64,000 bases of DNA from Nageia nagi (GCA_050084985.1 JBITNC010000001.1:75454001-75518000), one strand, 5' to 3'. Numbered from the stretch's first letter, positions 46,591 to 58,179 are shown. Program-made: numbers and translations. The notes: generated from the letters alone by a model not told the origin.

Positions 46591-47084
46591 TGTTAAAATG
46601 TATAATGCATATTGTGTTATGTATTTACAAAAAAGAATGTAACCTCCTTATATTTAAGTGAATAAATAATTAAGGAGACTTGTCCCCATACACCAACCAC
46701 TTGTAAGGCATGCTTATCCATAAGGATAATGGTAAAAGCATGTCCATTGGGTCTTGGTGTGCACCTTGGATATTAGAGTGACCCAATGTATGGATTTGGC
46801 CTATAAATAAAGGGCTTACCCTCATTGTTTCCAAGTGAAGTTTGGAGAAAAGTTATGCTTTTGGTTGGGTTGTAAGAGAAGTGAGAAAGTGAGTTGTAAG
46901 AGAGTGCTATTTGAGAAATGAGATCTTAGATTAGTGGATGTACTCCCAAGGTTGGAGAAACCACTTTATATTTGTGTCCAATTTGTGAGATTGCATTATG
47001 TTTATGCTTTTGCTATGTTGAATTTGAGATCTTTCAAGAGAACTTGGGATATGAGGAAATAATGTGTTAGTCATATTTCCATCA
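46591..47084 (+). mobile_element. Copia-family LTR (plus orientation)
   Basis: TGTTAAAATGTATAATGCAT...TTCCATCA, 494 bp, same family as C1/C2 LTRs: TATA box ggcctataaataaagg near 46799, cctccacc-type block and gtactcccaaggttgga. U3 hairpin at 46644-46677. No adjacent pol genes. Confidence 0.8.
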
Positions 47085-48461
47085 CTTTATGATAACACCT
47101 ATATGCATTGTTCAAAATATGCAAAACTAAAAATTACTACTTTGTATGTCCTTAGGAGCGTATCATCTATTCAAAGGTATATTGTCCCTCCTCATTCTCT
47201 CTTTTCTTCGATTGATTAAAACCATACCATTGTAGGTCCTATGGCTCTCCTAAAATAATGTTGCACATCAATCCTATGAAAACAAATAATAGTATCAACA
47301 CATAAAGAATAAAATCATATACATTTATCAAATATAAACCATATCCATTATTATCTCAATGGTACACAATAGATTATTATAATCCAAAATTCATAAATCA
47401 TCTATTATCCATTAGAAAGCATATTAAGGAACATCTATCATCACATGAATAAATAAAACATATCATATCAAAAAACTTTATACCATTTCTTGACCTCATA
47501 ATCATGTAAAAGTCTAATGGGTCGGGCCATGATAGAGATGTAGGTAATTGGCAAAATAGATATTAAATAAATAAAGCATTAGAAGTCTCTTTCCAACAAC
47601 TCTTCAACATTATCAACTTGAAAAGCTTTATTGACAAAAGTGTTCAACACATTTGACCATAACATATTAACATTATACATATTCTATTGAAATCTTCATT
47701 ATTTAGTATGGGTTTCAATTAACCATATTTTTATCATTGAATAATATCTTATATACTTTCTTTGTTGATATTATCCATGTAAAACCTTAATTATGTGTTG
47801 AAAAATCATCAATTCCTCAATCAATATCAACATCCTATCACATTTATTAGTTAATATAATAAAAATAAACTCAATAAATTATATTTTGTTTAATACCTTA
47901 AATTCATTTTAAAGAAAGAAAGTTTATTAATGTCCACAGGAGACCAAAAGTGGTATATGGAATAATTGTATGGAGAGTACAATGTATGTCATGATTATAT
48001 GGAGAATACAATGTATATCATGAACACATAACTCAAGACGCAACAAGATCCTCATGTAACCAAGTCAACTCACAACCTTACATTTACAAAATAAAATCAA
48101 TCAAAGAAACTAAAACAATAAAAATATAACATTTACAAAATACAAAAATATCACAAACTGTACTAAATATTAAATATCCCACAGGAAATATCTAATATTC
48201 TCTAATTTGATCAAACCTATGGCTAATAATGGCATTCAAGAACTACTAAAGATCCGTTAAAACCCTCCGAACTTTTTTGTAATAACTTACAACCAGAACA
48301 GTTAGATGAAATTTCGGCTCATGTTCCCTCATAGATGCCTCAATTTTAGTTTACCACATAGTTGAATCCATGTAAACATTCAATTCAAACGTCAGTCATT
48401 TTGCAAATTTAGGCAGGCTGATTGCTCTTTTTGTCACAACAGAGACAACAAATCTAGATGT
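47085..48461. other. No gene recognised
   Basis: AT-rich. A 33-bp direct duplication (tatggagagtacaatgtatgtcat) lies at 47970-48035. On the minus strand aataaac near 47930 could be a polyadenylation signal for the small ORF at 48462-48704, but that is speculative. Confidence 0.4.
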
Positions 48462-48704
48462 CTAGATATTAATCTGTACGTTTTGACCTTGTACACTCAG
48501 ACTGAATACCATCACCATGTGATTAACCTCCACGCCAAATCCTACTATTTGTCTACTGGCTACAACTTGCATGCTCTCATTGTTCAAAGTCGGTACGGCC
48601 TGGAGCGACTTACATTGATTATCTTCGATCTTCAGTTCTTTACATATTAAAAGATTCCCAGCCTCGTTCTTCTTAATTATTATCTTGTTGGTGTACTTTT
48701 CCAC
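48462..48704 (-). CDS. Small unknown ORF divergent to the kinase gene
   Basis: 80 codons from ATG at 48704, mixed composition without simple repeats, no transmembrane segment, no recognised domain. It lies 242 bp from the kinase start and is transcribed away from it, so the two could share a promoter. It could equally be chance or the remains of an exon. Confidence 0.2.
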   Translation of the reverse strand: MEKYTNKIIIKKNEAGNLLICKELKIEDNQCKSLQAVPTLNNESMQVVASRQIVGFGVEVNHMVMVFSLSVQGQNVQINI

Positions 48705-48775
48705 ATTGGAAGCTGCTGTGTTTCTTTCAGGTTATGACCCCACACAATTCGGATAGCAAGAAAAAGAAGAGGCCC

Positions 48776-48797
48776 AGAGAGAGAGAGAGAGAGAGAG
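48776..48797. promoter_or_regulatory. GA microsatellite in kinase 5' leader/promoter
   Basis: gagaga run about 150 bp before the kinase ATG. Such GA/CT tracts are common in plant core promoters and 5' untranslated regions. No clear TATA box was seen near it. Confidence 0.5.
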
Positions 48798-48946
48798 CAC
48801 TGTAGATCGACTTATGTTTGAAATATCTTTAGTTGAGGTATAGAGATAGATAGAACATAGAAAGGGAAGCAATTTAGGAAATTGAATTTGCGAGGGGGGG
48901 ATTTGGTGAAGGACCATCGTTGTTATCAGTATCACAGTCCGTGGTT

Positions 48947-49096
48947 ATGGATATTCATACGCCCATCTTGCATGACGGTGATCGCTACCAGCTTGTGAGG
49001 GATATTGGGTATGGGAATTTTGGCGTTGCCCGCTTGATGCGGGACTTGCTTGCTAATGAGCTTGTTGCTGTTAAATATATTGAGAGGGGCGAAAAG
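48947..49096 (+). CDS. SnRK2-type protein kinase, exon 1
   Basis: ATG at 48947 gives [17 protein letters not shown], aligned with the start of OST1-like SnRK2 kinases (family: MD.PI.HD.DRYE/QLV). The glycine loop G21-Y-G-N-F-G26 follows; the usual second residue is Ser. VAVKY contains the ATP-binding Lys43. The exon ends RGEK|gtaggc, a phase-0 GT donor exactly where SnRK2 genes are split. SnRK2 kinases are Ser/Thr kinases of abscisic-acid and osmotic-stress signalling in cytosol and nucleus. An upstream in-frame stretch lacks an ATG. Confidence 0.9.
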
Positions 49097-49227
49097 GTAG
49101 GCAATAGTATTATCAAAAATGTGTTCTGTCAGGGATGGGGTTTTCATTTTATTTGTTTTTTTCCGCATTTTTGCCCACATTCTGTTGACTTATTTTCTGT
49201 GTGTCTTCTTAATGCTTTTCCTTTCAG

Positions 49228-49302
49228 ATAGATGAGAATGTGCAGAGAGAGATCATCAACCACCGCTCGTTGCGTCATCCAAACGTCATTCGCTTTAAAG
49301 AG
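49228..49302 (+). CDS. SnRK2-type protein kinase, exon 2
   Basis: 75 bp between ctttcag and gtaaat. Encodes [15 protein letters not shown] and [10 protein letters not shown], almost the family consensus; Glu58 of QREIIN is the alpha-C Glu that pairs with Lys43. Exon length equals that of exon 2 in SnRK2 genes such as OST1. Intron 1 is 131 bp with GT-AG ends. Confidence 0.9.
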
Positions 49303-51132
49303 GTAAATATTCCTGCAATTTTCCACCCTCTCTCCTCTTCTCTTTTACACAGACTCTATTCATCTAAGAATGCCAGAACCGAATTCAGATAAAATTTGCT
49401 TTTCTGTACACACTCCTCTCGTCATGTAAGAAACCTAGAACTCAATTCAGAGAGAGAGAGAAAGAGAGAATACCTCTTAATCAAAGAAACCCAGAATTCA
49501 ATTCAGCTAAATTTTGCATATGTCTACACATACACACACATTCTCTCTCTTGGTGTTAGAAATCCAACACCCATAATCCAAATCAGCTAAATTTTGCCTA
49601 TATATATAACCAGGGTGAAATTCTGCTTGGTCAAATAATACAAAGCTAGGTAACAGGCATGTTATGGTTGAATCTAGTGTTGGGTTTTCTTGGATGAATG
49701 GTGTTATGTTGCATGCACATATATGTATATATATATGTGCGTGTCTGTCTGTGAGAGTGCCACCAATTGTCTGCAATGTTAGCATGTATTCTGTTAAAAT
49801 CTGCCCTTGTTTCTTGGCCGGATGTTGAAGGCTGTACAAAATTTAGTTTTTTTTTTTAATTTCTATATGTATTTAAATTTTAAATAGTTTAGAATATAGA
49901 GGATATGTTTTCAAAACTCTTATTTTCACATATGTGTAATATTGTGGAATCAATTGTGGTTGGATTCCAGAAATGATAGTGTTGTAATTTCAGAGTAAGC
50001 ATAGTCTCGGATCTAGGGTGCTTAGTTTTTTAAATTTTCTACTGGTTGGAGATATAGTTTTTGTTTAAAAATATGCATTTCAAAGTAATACGGTTTTATT
50101 TTGATAAGACAAAAAGTTAATTTATTGAGAAAAAGCAATAAGAATGAAAAAACTCTGCATCCCCTGGTGTTGGTTTAGGTCACACTCCTCAGAAGTTCAG
50201 AAATAGGGGGTGAAAAGTAAAAGCAGTTGTATCAAGGAAATTTATTGTGTCAGCAAGGTATACAAGTTAACAAAGAAAACTAAGGCATAGCTTGGACAGG
50301 CATCCAGTCCACTGTCGCTTAAAGAGAAGGGGACTTATCTGCGATGGTCAGGATGCTTTCATTCCACGGGCTTATTATGAATTCAAGAAAATCAATGCTA
50401 GGGAATACTATTCTGATATCCCTCTTAGAATGCTATAGGAAAATTATATGGATTGCTTAATCTCATGGGCTTGATTCTTCCATGTTTCAAACCATTCCAA
50501 ATCCCAGAGACAAAGCACTGTCTGATTCTTCTTGGTATTCTTTAAAAGGCTGTCATTGTTGGAAAGGACAGTCTAGTCTAGTCCACAACCTGGGCACCAG
50601 CAACGCAACTGCAGGAAATAGGCTTGGATGATTCCTCCAAAACATGCAGGTCTATAAGTATTTCTCCCACTACTCTTCTTGTCACTTTACGATAGAAGTC
50701 TTTTGGGCCCAATATAAAAAGCTCTGGAGCAGAGAAAGTGTAGCATGTGCTCAATATCAGAACAGTAACTCTGTGGGTGTATCTCTGAGAGAGTATTTTC
50801 TCAATTAATGGTTTGCTGTTTTGGAACTGGAAATGTGAAACTTCTGTTACATATTTAGTATCAGCATTGAAGACATTATCAAGCATTCTTGGAGTTTCTA
50901 TAATCATGGGAGGAGGATTTAGTAGTCAAGCTTTTGAATAATCTTAATTCAAGGAATCTGCAATTCATAAAGAAATTTTCTTTTGGCATTCTGTCAACAT
51001 AGAGCTGTTGGAACCTTCTTACGTTTTGATTGCTTTCTTCACATTTTTATTTTCTCCATATCGATTGTAACAAAAATCATTGGATTATGTGCTTTCAAAA
51101 ATAAATGAAACTTGTCAGTTTCTGTGCTGCAG
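49303..51132 (+). other. Kinase intron 2 (1,830 bp) with inserted sequence
   Basis: GT at 49303, AG at 51131-51132. Contains GA and TA/TG low-complexity tracts (49447-49475, 49725-49760). From about 50102 to 50950 a minus-strand-looking insertion ends in tctcaataaattaacttttt, which resembles the 3' end of plant LINEs. Its 109-codon frame (50907-50578) has no domain I recognise. Confidence 0.6.
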
Positions 51133-51240
51133 GTCATATTGACCCCAACCCATCTTGCGATTGTTATGGAATATGCTGCAGGGGGTGAGCTTTTTAAGAG
51201 AATTTGTGATTCCGATGCTGGCCGCTTTACGGAGGACGAG
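51133..51240 (+). CDS. SnRK2-type protein kinase, exon 3
   Basis: 108 bp between gctgcag and gtgaat. Encodes [20 protein letters not shown], the hinge and start of the C-lobe, then [16 protein letters not shown]. It is two residues longer than OST1 at ICNAGRF (here ICDSDAGRF), which keeps the frame. Exon boundaries match the family. Confidence 0.9.
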
Positions 51241-51329
51241 GTGAATATCTCTTCATCAAATTGGTTAAACAATTAATGGAACTGATACATGTTTCGTGTT
51301 TATCTCATTCTCTACCCTATATTTTGCAG

Positions 51330-51383
51330 GCACGTTATTTCTTTCAACAGCTTATTTCAGGCGTTAGCTATTTCCATTCTATG
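51330..51383 (+). CDS. SnRK2-type protein kinase, exon 4 (GC donor)
   Basis: 54 bp after attttgcag, encoding ARYFFQQLISGVSYFHSM; the family has SYCHAM/SYCHSM, so Cys is Phe here. The conserved length and the Met end place the donor at 51384, which reads gcaagt: a GC donor matching the stronger consensus of GC-AG introns. The next exon should carry HRDLKLEN and the DFG region; neither is visible in the rest of the window. Exons 1-4 sum to 129 codons of about 360. Confidence 0.85.
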
Positions 51384-54300
51384 GCAAGTATAATATTCTT
51401 TTTCTTACAGTTAAGCCTACTACTAAATGATGATTGCAACGGAACAATATGTGAAAAGGACAGTTTCTCTAGACGCAGTCTGCAAACATGTTGGTTGGAT
51501 GTTTCATGGCCTATCTAAAAACTATATATCATAAATGTGAGCTTTGTTTTTAAATATTCAGGAATTCATGACCACAGGTATGATAGCCTTCACATTTAAA
51601 TTTGTATTCAGCCTTCCAAAACCAAGAAGGTATCAACCACCATATTTAGTAGAATAACTAAGAATAAATATCTATAAAATCTGTGTATTTTCTATTTTAT
51701 TGGAATGTAGCTACTTGATTTTCGTGTGTCGTGTTGTCATCAAGAAAGTCTCATAGCTATTACTCTTTCATAGGTTCAGTGTAGAAACGTTTGATTGGTT
51801 TCAGCAGTAGACAGAAGCTAAATAATAATATTTAATAAATAATAGTTTAGATGAATCCATAAATTATAAACAAGACTATTGATTTATTATTTAGATTTAA
51901 TTATGTAATAATCATTTTTAGAAAGAAAATTTATAACTTAATTTTTTCTGATTTTCTATTAGTATATTAAATTTATCTTTAATATTGTTAAATGTTTATG
52001 AGTAATATGTGAATTGTTTCATATTATTGTCAATATATTAGTAAGTTTTAAATTGTGAATGTTAGACACCAACCTATTGATAACTTTCTGCTTTTGTCTG
52101 ATGTGTATTTAAGGTATCTGTACTGGTAACTGTACAGTCAAGCCTTTATTGAGCAAGTAAAAGATGCACGTGTGGGCATTTGTAGGTAAATTTAAAGCCA
52201 CTAGTGAGAACCCTGCAAGTTCTAATCTTGATAATGATGTAAAGGAGGATAATGATGATCTTATATATGGCTATATAGCATTTTGGATAATTTTGAGATA
52301 GGTGGTGTTGGATCTGATTATTAGTTAAGGAATTGTAGTTAAAATACTATAGTTAACAAGTCCACACTGTAGTTGTGAGGTTTTAGATTGTGAATGGTAC
52401 CTACTTTGGACTTAAAACTACTTGAACTCCTAATAGCCCAATGAGCATAAATTAGGTATGAAGTTTTTAAAATTCATTTTGATATATTTATTTTGTCTGG
52501 ACTAATGATGCGTGATTGTGGCATTAATTATATATTTTTTTTGTCTGGACTAATGATGTACGATTGTGGCATTAATGGCTTTGTGCAACCAAAGTTCACA
52601 AACAAAGACTTCAATCGCCTCAACTATGGAACAACAATTTTCATGTGTAAATCTTATTTTTGTGATATAAGCTGTCAATGAAGAACCATTAAGGATGAGG
52701 TATATTTAATGATAGAGTTGTAAATCGAACAAAGGAGGAACTGCTTTTGATGGCAATGTCTAGAGTGATTAGTGAAACAAGGAGTCGCTAAAATGACAGC
52801 TTGAAGAAATTTTCTCTTCATCTTGTTTTTGCATTGATGTGAAACAACAGAAATAAAGCAAATGTCAAAGGCAATTATTTCTGAAATTTCCATTCCGAGG
52901 GAGAATTGAGTTGTAGGATGCTCTACTTGCGACAGTGCCTTTACAGCCAGTCCATCCACTGAATGCTCAGGATACTCTAATTGAATACAGTTAACCTACT
53001 TACTTTGCAAAGCTCCAAGTTGGACAAGTAATAGATGCTGTCTTATTGCTTTTGAATTTCATTTGAGGATGGATGGGATCTTGTATCTAAGATACAGTAC
53101 TGAAGAGTCTTCACCGACAAGATGTTTGTTCATGGACATATGGGGATTTGAAGGTTTGTTGCCTGAATTCTGGGTTTACTGAATTCTTATGGTTTTGTGG
53201 ATCTACAGTTCAACAGAAGCACATAGAATGAAACTAACCATGCTGAAAAAGTGCAATATGAGATTAAAAAGATTCTGAATGCAGGCTTCATCTTTAAGAT
53301 TAACAGTTAGCACTAGTGATTGGGTTTCTGCTTTTAGTAACGAGTCTTTAAGAGTTTACTGTGATTAGACTCTTCGTTGATTGTCTTCATGTAGTCAACC
53401 CTTTACCCTCTTTTATTTGGTGATTTAATTTTGGAAGAAGTGCTGGGCCACAAAATATATTCATTTTGACAGATTTATGGGTTGACACCAAATCAACATG
53501 GCAGATTAGTGTAGATATTTAAAATTGGATTTGACAGATAAATAACAGTAATAGATGATCCAAAATATCTACTTTAGCCAAATGCATATAATGGCTATAA
53601 TAAAGAATATCTAGGGCATAAACCATAAATGAATGATAAACTGAATTCGAAATATTGGATTAGGCCAACAGGAAGTGAAGGATAAATCAACAAATAGATG
53701 AACTTACCTGCTTGCCGTATCTGGCTTGCAGAACGAAGGATGGATATGGACCAAGGAGGATTGTCGACAACTCATAGAGAAGTCTAAGAATGGGCCATTG
53801 GCGGACTTCCTTCTTCAAAACAGGCCGTTGGAGGTCCTACTCTTATGGTTTTTACCTTCCATGATTGATGTTACAACTTCGGTCACTTACAAGGATGTTA
53901 CCAAATATGTTTGCAAGATCGCAAAGTGCATAAGCAAGCTCAAATAGACCAATTTCAAGTTTGATAGATGACGTTGATAAACACCATGATGTTTTTTTTC
54001 CCACACTATCAAGTTTTGAAAATGTCTGATAGTGGACTAGGGTGCCTCCTCTCCTTTATATACCTGCCAAATAAGGAAAGGTTTGCTATTAGTCCACAAT
54101 TATAGAAAATCTCCAAATAAACTCATTTAATTGATATTCATTTATGATACCTATAATTAGATTTTAAATAAATATAAAATCAAATTAAGGTTTATATAAT
54201 TAGTCCAAGCTAAAATAAAATTTTCATAGTCAAGAATGGACTTCAAGCTTACTATTGAGAAGTATTCTACTTTCATTGATTTGAAAAAATGAAATCATTA

Positions 54301-54470
54301 CATATATAGGTTTGGACAAACCTAGAAATAGACTGTGCTAATAAACTCAAGTTGCATGATCACAACTTTTTACAATCCAATGCAAAAGCAAACTAATACA
54401 TGCTAAATCTACCCTATCATACTAGGAGATAACTGGATGAAACATCAACCCAAAACAGTAACATCTATGC
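51384..54470 (+). other. Start of kinase intron 4, or region after truncation
   Basis: No kinase exon found. A weak acceptor at about 51559 (aaatattcag) followed by gaattcatgaccacagg would give non-kinase residues and a stop. A 48-bp direct duplication (ttttgtctggactaatgatg) lies at 52491-52590. The open frame 53726-53947 (QNEGWIWTKEDCRQLIEK...) has no recognised domain. Confidence 0.5.
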
Positions 54471-54719
54471 TAAAAACGAAGATAAAAATGGCAGTCCTGC
54501 GCATGCTAAATTTAGTTTGCCAAGCTTTTTTTATAGGCGTGGTGTGCTTGGTACATGGGAGGCTAGGTGGGGGCATAGTGTGTTGTGCGCGGTGTGCCTA
54601 GGTCTAGGCGCATTGTGCCTAGGGAATAGTTTGCTAGGCATTGTGCGCCGAGTGACAAAGTGTTAGAATTCTCGGAAAACTCAATCTTGGACCTCGGGCA
54701 ACGAGCCAAGTTTCCAACA
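54471..54719 (-). mobile_element. Copia 3' LTR, partial limits
   Basis: On the minus strand it opens TGTTGGAAAC right after a PPT. It contains short repeats of ggcgcattgtgcctaggg. The far end of the LTR was not located and may extend to about 54250. Confidence 0.6.
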
Positions 54720-54730
54720 TTCTCCCCCTT
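54720..54730 (-). other. Polypurine tract of copia fragment
   Basis: Minus strand aagggggagaa before TGTTGG. Confidence 0.8.
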
Positions 54731-55392
54731 GATGCCGAGGGGACTTACTAACAAGCTTCTTAGCTTTAGAAACTGAGTTTTAACAACTCTTTTGGTGAAG
54801 ATATCTGCAACATTGTCTAGGGTGTTGCAATGTTTCAGTTTGATGATGTCCTTCTCCACCATATTGCGGATGAAGTGATACTTCATGTCAAAATGTTTGG
54901 ATCTGCTGTGATGGATTGAATTAAGTGTTAATTGGATGGCACTTTGGTCGTCACAGAACAAAATAGTAGGACCACTTTGTTTCTCATTAAGTTCGTCCAA
55001 AACTTTTTGTAACCACAATGCTTGGGCATTAGCACTTGTGATTGCAATATACTTCGCTTCAGTAGATGAAAGAGAAACAATGGTTTGCTTCTTTGAACTC
55101 CATGAGATGAGTCTAGAAGCAAGGCTAAAACAATGTCCAAATGTAGACTTTCTATCGTCCAAGTTACTCCCCAATTAGAGTCACTATAGCCACAAAGTTT
55201 TACCTCATCATGCTTGTAGTAGTGTATGCTAAAGTCTGATGTGCCTTTGACATACCTCAAAATCCTCTTGGTTGCCTTCATGTGTTCTTCAGTAGGATCA
55301 CTCATGTCCCTTGACACAAGTGAGACAACATGAGCAATATCTAGCCTAGTGTTAGCAAGAAACATCAAGCTCCCAACTAGGCTTCTAAACAA
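54731..55392 (-). pseudogene. Copia RT end and RNase H, 5'-truncated
   Basis: Two overlapping frames: 55392-55170 with MFRSLVGSLMFLANTRLDIA and KRILRYVKGT (RT end), and 55174-54563 with DDRKSTFGHCFSL, ISWSSKKQTIVSLSSTEAKY (RNase H, catalytic Glu in STEAKY), ILFCDDQSAIQL, and NVADIFTK. One frameshift at 55170-55175 separates them. This lineage differs from C1/C2. It is cut off at 55392, where tgttgggggctttttc begins. Confidence 0.9.
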
Positions 55393-56519
55393 GGTTACTG
55401 TTGGGGGCTTTTTCTTTCCTACCCCTGTAGGTTGACAAGTGGTATCGTAGGGCTTAGTGGAAAGACTCCAACACTTGAGTGGTAGGGCATTACCCCTACC
55501 CTCTATGAGGATTGTTCACCGCAAAGGTTAGAAAGTGATGGGTGCATGGGCTCACTCAAGTGGTTTGGTAGAGATGTTTTAAGCTATTACCAACTCAAAA
55601 TAGATTTGTTACTCAAGGACTCGAAGGGTCTCTTTAATCCAGTGAGGTTGTTTCTCAAAGAAAATAGAAAATAAAAGGAGTTTGTTGCGAAAGTTGCACA
55701 AAATATAGAAAAATAAAGAAAAGGTTTATGAAGAGACGGTGATATGTGAATGGGGCTCTAGGGTAATGTTCTCATCGACTAGTGTGAATTTCAGAGATTG
55801 GACTCACACGGGTTTGATCTAGGTTCCACACATTCTTGATCCGACTTGTGAGGCAACAACACGAATACTTCAACAAGGGGAGCTTGAAGTTGAAGCGGTG
55901 AAAAGGTAAGATAGGATAGAGTAAGACTCAAACATGTAATGAAGTTCCTAGGTTAAACGACATATGCAAGTTCTCTTAGAAGGCACTAATCCAATGTGCA
56001 GATTATAGAATATGACAATTACACACACCACTTAAAATGTTTCAAAAGATCTACAAGCATTCTTTTGTCCACCTTATAAAAGATTTACAAAATGATCCAA
56101 ACACTTAAGATAGCATGGGGAAATAACATACAATGACATCCATAGTCTCAAATAAGAACATGCCCACTTCAATTTCTTGAGATTTATATCACAATTGTGA
56201 AAAGGGGAAACTTGCAAGTTTGGAAAAATAGTGTAAGTAGCCCAATTTTGCACAAAATGTCTAATCTCCTTAGAATTGACCTGAAATGGGCTATATATAG
56301 TTTTAGAGCAACCTTAAGTGTTGCCCTAACCCTAATTGCAACTTACGTGAAAATAAAATATGGTTCAATCAAAATATGCCACATGGCGTTACAAGATATC
56401 TTCCAAGTTTTTGGGAGCAAATCCTCATCCATCACAAACTTAGGAATTATTAACAAATAAATTAAAGTTTACAACATAACTATGAAATAAAATAAAATAA
56501 AATCTAACAAATATTGTGA
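55393..56519. other. Unassigned block, possibly another retroelement
   Basis: Starts tgttgggggc and contains gtggtatcgtagggc near 55440, which is PBS-like (TGGTATCGTAGGGC). No coding sense in the plus-strand open frame 56197-56460. Less AT-rich than its surroundings. Confidence 0.35.
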
Positions 56520-56930
56520 CTAGGTGTTTGGTGGGCCCAATGCCTCTACACGCCCCTCAAAGTCGTCGTCTAGGAATTTGGCTGGGAGCTCCAATCCATG
56601 CAGCATCTCTGATAACCTGGGTTTGTTCTCAACCATGTAGTGCTCCACCTTGTCCATGATCCTCAATGTATCCTTCTCCCATGCATGAGCTTTGAGCAAA
56701 TGCTCCAAGTGATTGCTAGTTTGGAACGTGTTGATATCTTCAGTCATAATCAAACTGTGAAGGAAGTGCCTCACTTCTGCCACCACTAGGTCTTTGTCTC
56801 GGATGCCCGCATCATCATCAAGGAACTTTACCTGGAACTCCATTTCCTCAAGACAAGTGTTTGCTTTGTCATTGAGCTTCTGCACATCCTTTTGCATCTC
56901 TTGGAATCGAGTGGCTATCTGATTGACCAC
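56520..56930 (-). CDS. Unknown ORF, helical/coiled-coil-like
   Basis: 136 codons, start MVNQIATRFQEMQKDVQKLN. Heptad-like spacing in the first 30 residues suggests a coiled coil; the phrase KFLDDD occurs twice (near residues 34 and 118). Charged, Leu/Glu/Asp/Lys-rich, no signal or membrane segment. I do not recognise the family. It lies between two retroelements and may be the gag-like part of an unclassified element or a host fragment. Confidence 0.4.
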   Translation of the reverse strand: MVNQIATRFQEMQKDVQKLNDKANTCLEEMEFQVKFLDDDAGIRDKDLVVAEVRHFLHSLIMTEDINTFQTSNHLEHLLKAHAWEKDTLRIMDKVEHYMVENKPRLSEMLHGLELPAKFLDDDFEGRVEALGPPNT

Positions 56931-56961
56931 ACCTAAATAGAACCAATATTCTTCGCAAAAC

Positions 56962-57449
56962 TGTTAGAATTTGTAATGAAATATTGTGAATATCTAGACT
57001 CCTTGTAAATTCAATTAATCACTTAAAGGTATGTAGATACCTTAAGTGATTAATAGAATTCTTTATATGTAGACTTTGACTTTACCAAAGGAGTTAGTTG
57101 GTAGGTTGAAGTTTGGTGGTACATTTAATGTAACCCTAACCTTACCCTTGGGTTAAAGGAAGGTTAGGGAGGTGCTCTCAACCTATAAATAGAGGGCCTC
57201 TCCTCATGTAAATATATCTAAGTTTTGAGTAAGATTACTCTACTTGGTTGTGTAGGAGAGAGCTAGAGAATAGTTGTAAGAGAGACATAGATTTGAGAAT
57301 AAGAGAACTAGTTGTGGATGTACTCCCAAGGAGGGAGGAACCACATTATATTGATGTGTTATCTTGAGTGATTGTGTTATCTTGTGTACACTTGAGTTTC
57401 CTAGTCTAAGGTCCTAGAGGATTTGTTTAGATCTAGTTCAAATCCTTCA
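56962..57449 (+). repeat. C2 5' LTR
   Basis: TGTTAGAATTTG...ATCCTTCA, 488 bp. TATA box acctataaatagaggg near 57180. Hairpin 57008-57060. Contains gtactcccaaggagggaggaa, the block common to the family. Confidence 0.9.
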
Positions 57450-57451
57450 AT

Positions 57452-57464
57452 TGGTATCAGAGCC
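57452..57464 (+). other. C2 primer-binding site
   Basis: TGGTATCAGAGCC, perfect initiator tRNA-Met type, two bases after the LTR. Confidence 0.95.
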
Positions 57465-57947
57465 ACGTTGAGGAAGCTCTTTTGGTGTGGAAGCTACATC
57501 TTGGAAGTGCTTCATCCTTCTCAAATTTGGAGATCTTAATTCTTCATTGTGAGGTAAAAGGTTTGCAAAGGTATAACCTTCTATCCTTCTTTAACTAAGT
57601 TCATTATAATACTAATCTTTTGTATGATTATGTTAGCTCAATGGCTTAGCAATACCATAATATATTTTTGCTATTCTCTTCTTACTAACAATATTTTATG
57701 TTAGTAATCTATTTTTAATGTACAAAGAAAATGTTTATTTTTTCTTTTGAGCAAAAATATATTATGATAGCATCTTATTGAAAAGTTTTTACAATAGTCT
57801 TTTGTGAAAAATATCAGAAAAGGAGGAAGGTGCAATTTTTTTTAATATTTTATTGTTGAAATAAAGAGGAGGACAAATTTTTTTAAGGGCACAATAATAT
57901 ATTCTAAAGATCAATATTTATTATTTTTTGCTGTTAAAAATATAGTT

Positions 57948-57952
<5 letters not shown>

Positions 57953-57985
<33 letters not shown>
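57953..57985. repeat. (AT)n microsatellite in C2 leader
   Basis: tatata run about 500 bp after the PBS. Confidence 0.9.
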
Positions 57986-57989
<4 letters not shown>

Positions 57990-58179
57990 AAATTTGTTTT
58001 CAAGCACAAATGTTTATATATATATATTTTTTCTTATATATTTTAAATCTGTTTAAAATATTCAAATATATATATATGTTTTGTTATTATGTTTTTAAAT
58101 TTATTATCAAAATAAATTAAATCTAGAGGGGTCATTAATTAAAACTTAATTCGTATAAAATTTATTGGGGGAGTCGAAT

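Noticed and set aside
51540-51600. Candidate kinase exon 5 (gaattcatgaccacagg after an AG)
   Set aside because: Would read EFMTTG or GIHDHRYD, not the HRDLKLEN loop, and stops within about 100 bp; resemblance to HRD is too weak.
52141-52230. Apparent K-F-K...SEN stretch taken for a decayed HRDLKLEN exon
   Set aside because: Frame reads FVGKFKATSENPASS; no catalytic HRD and no splice context.
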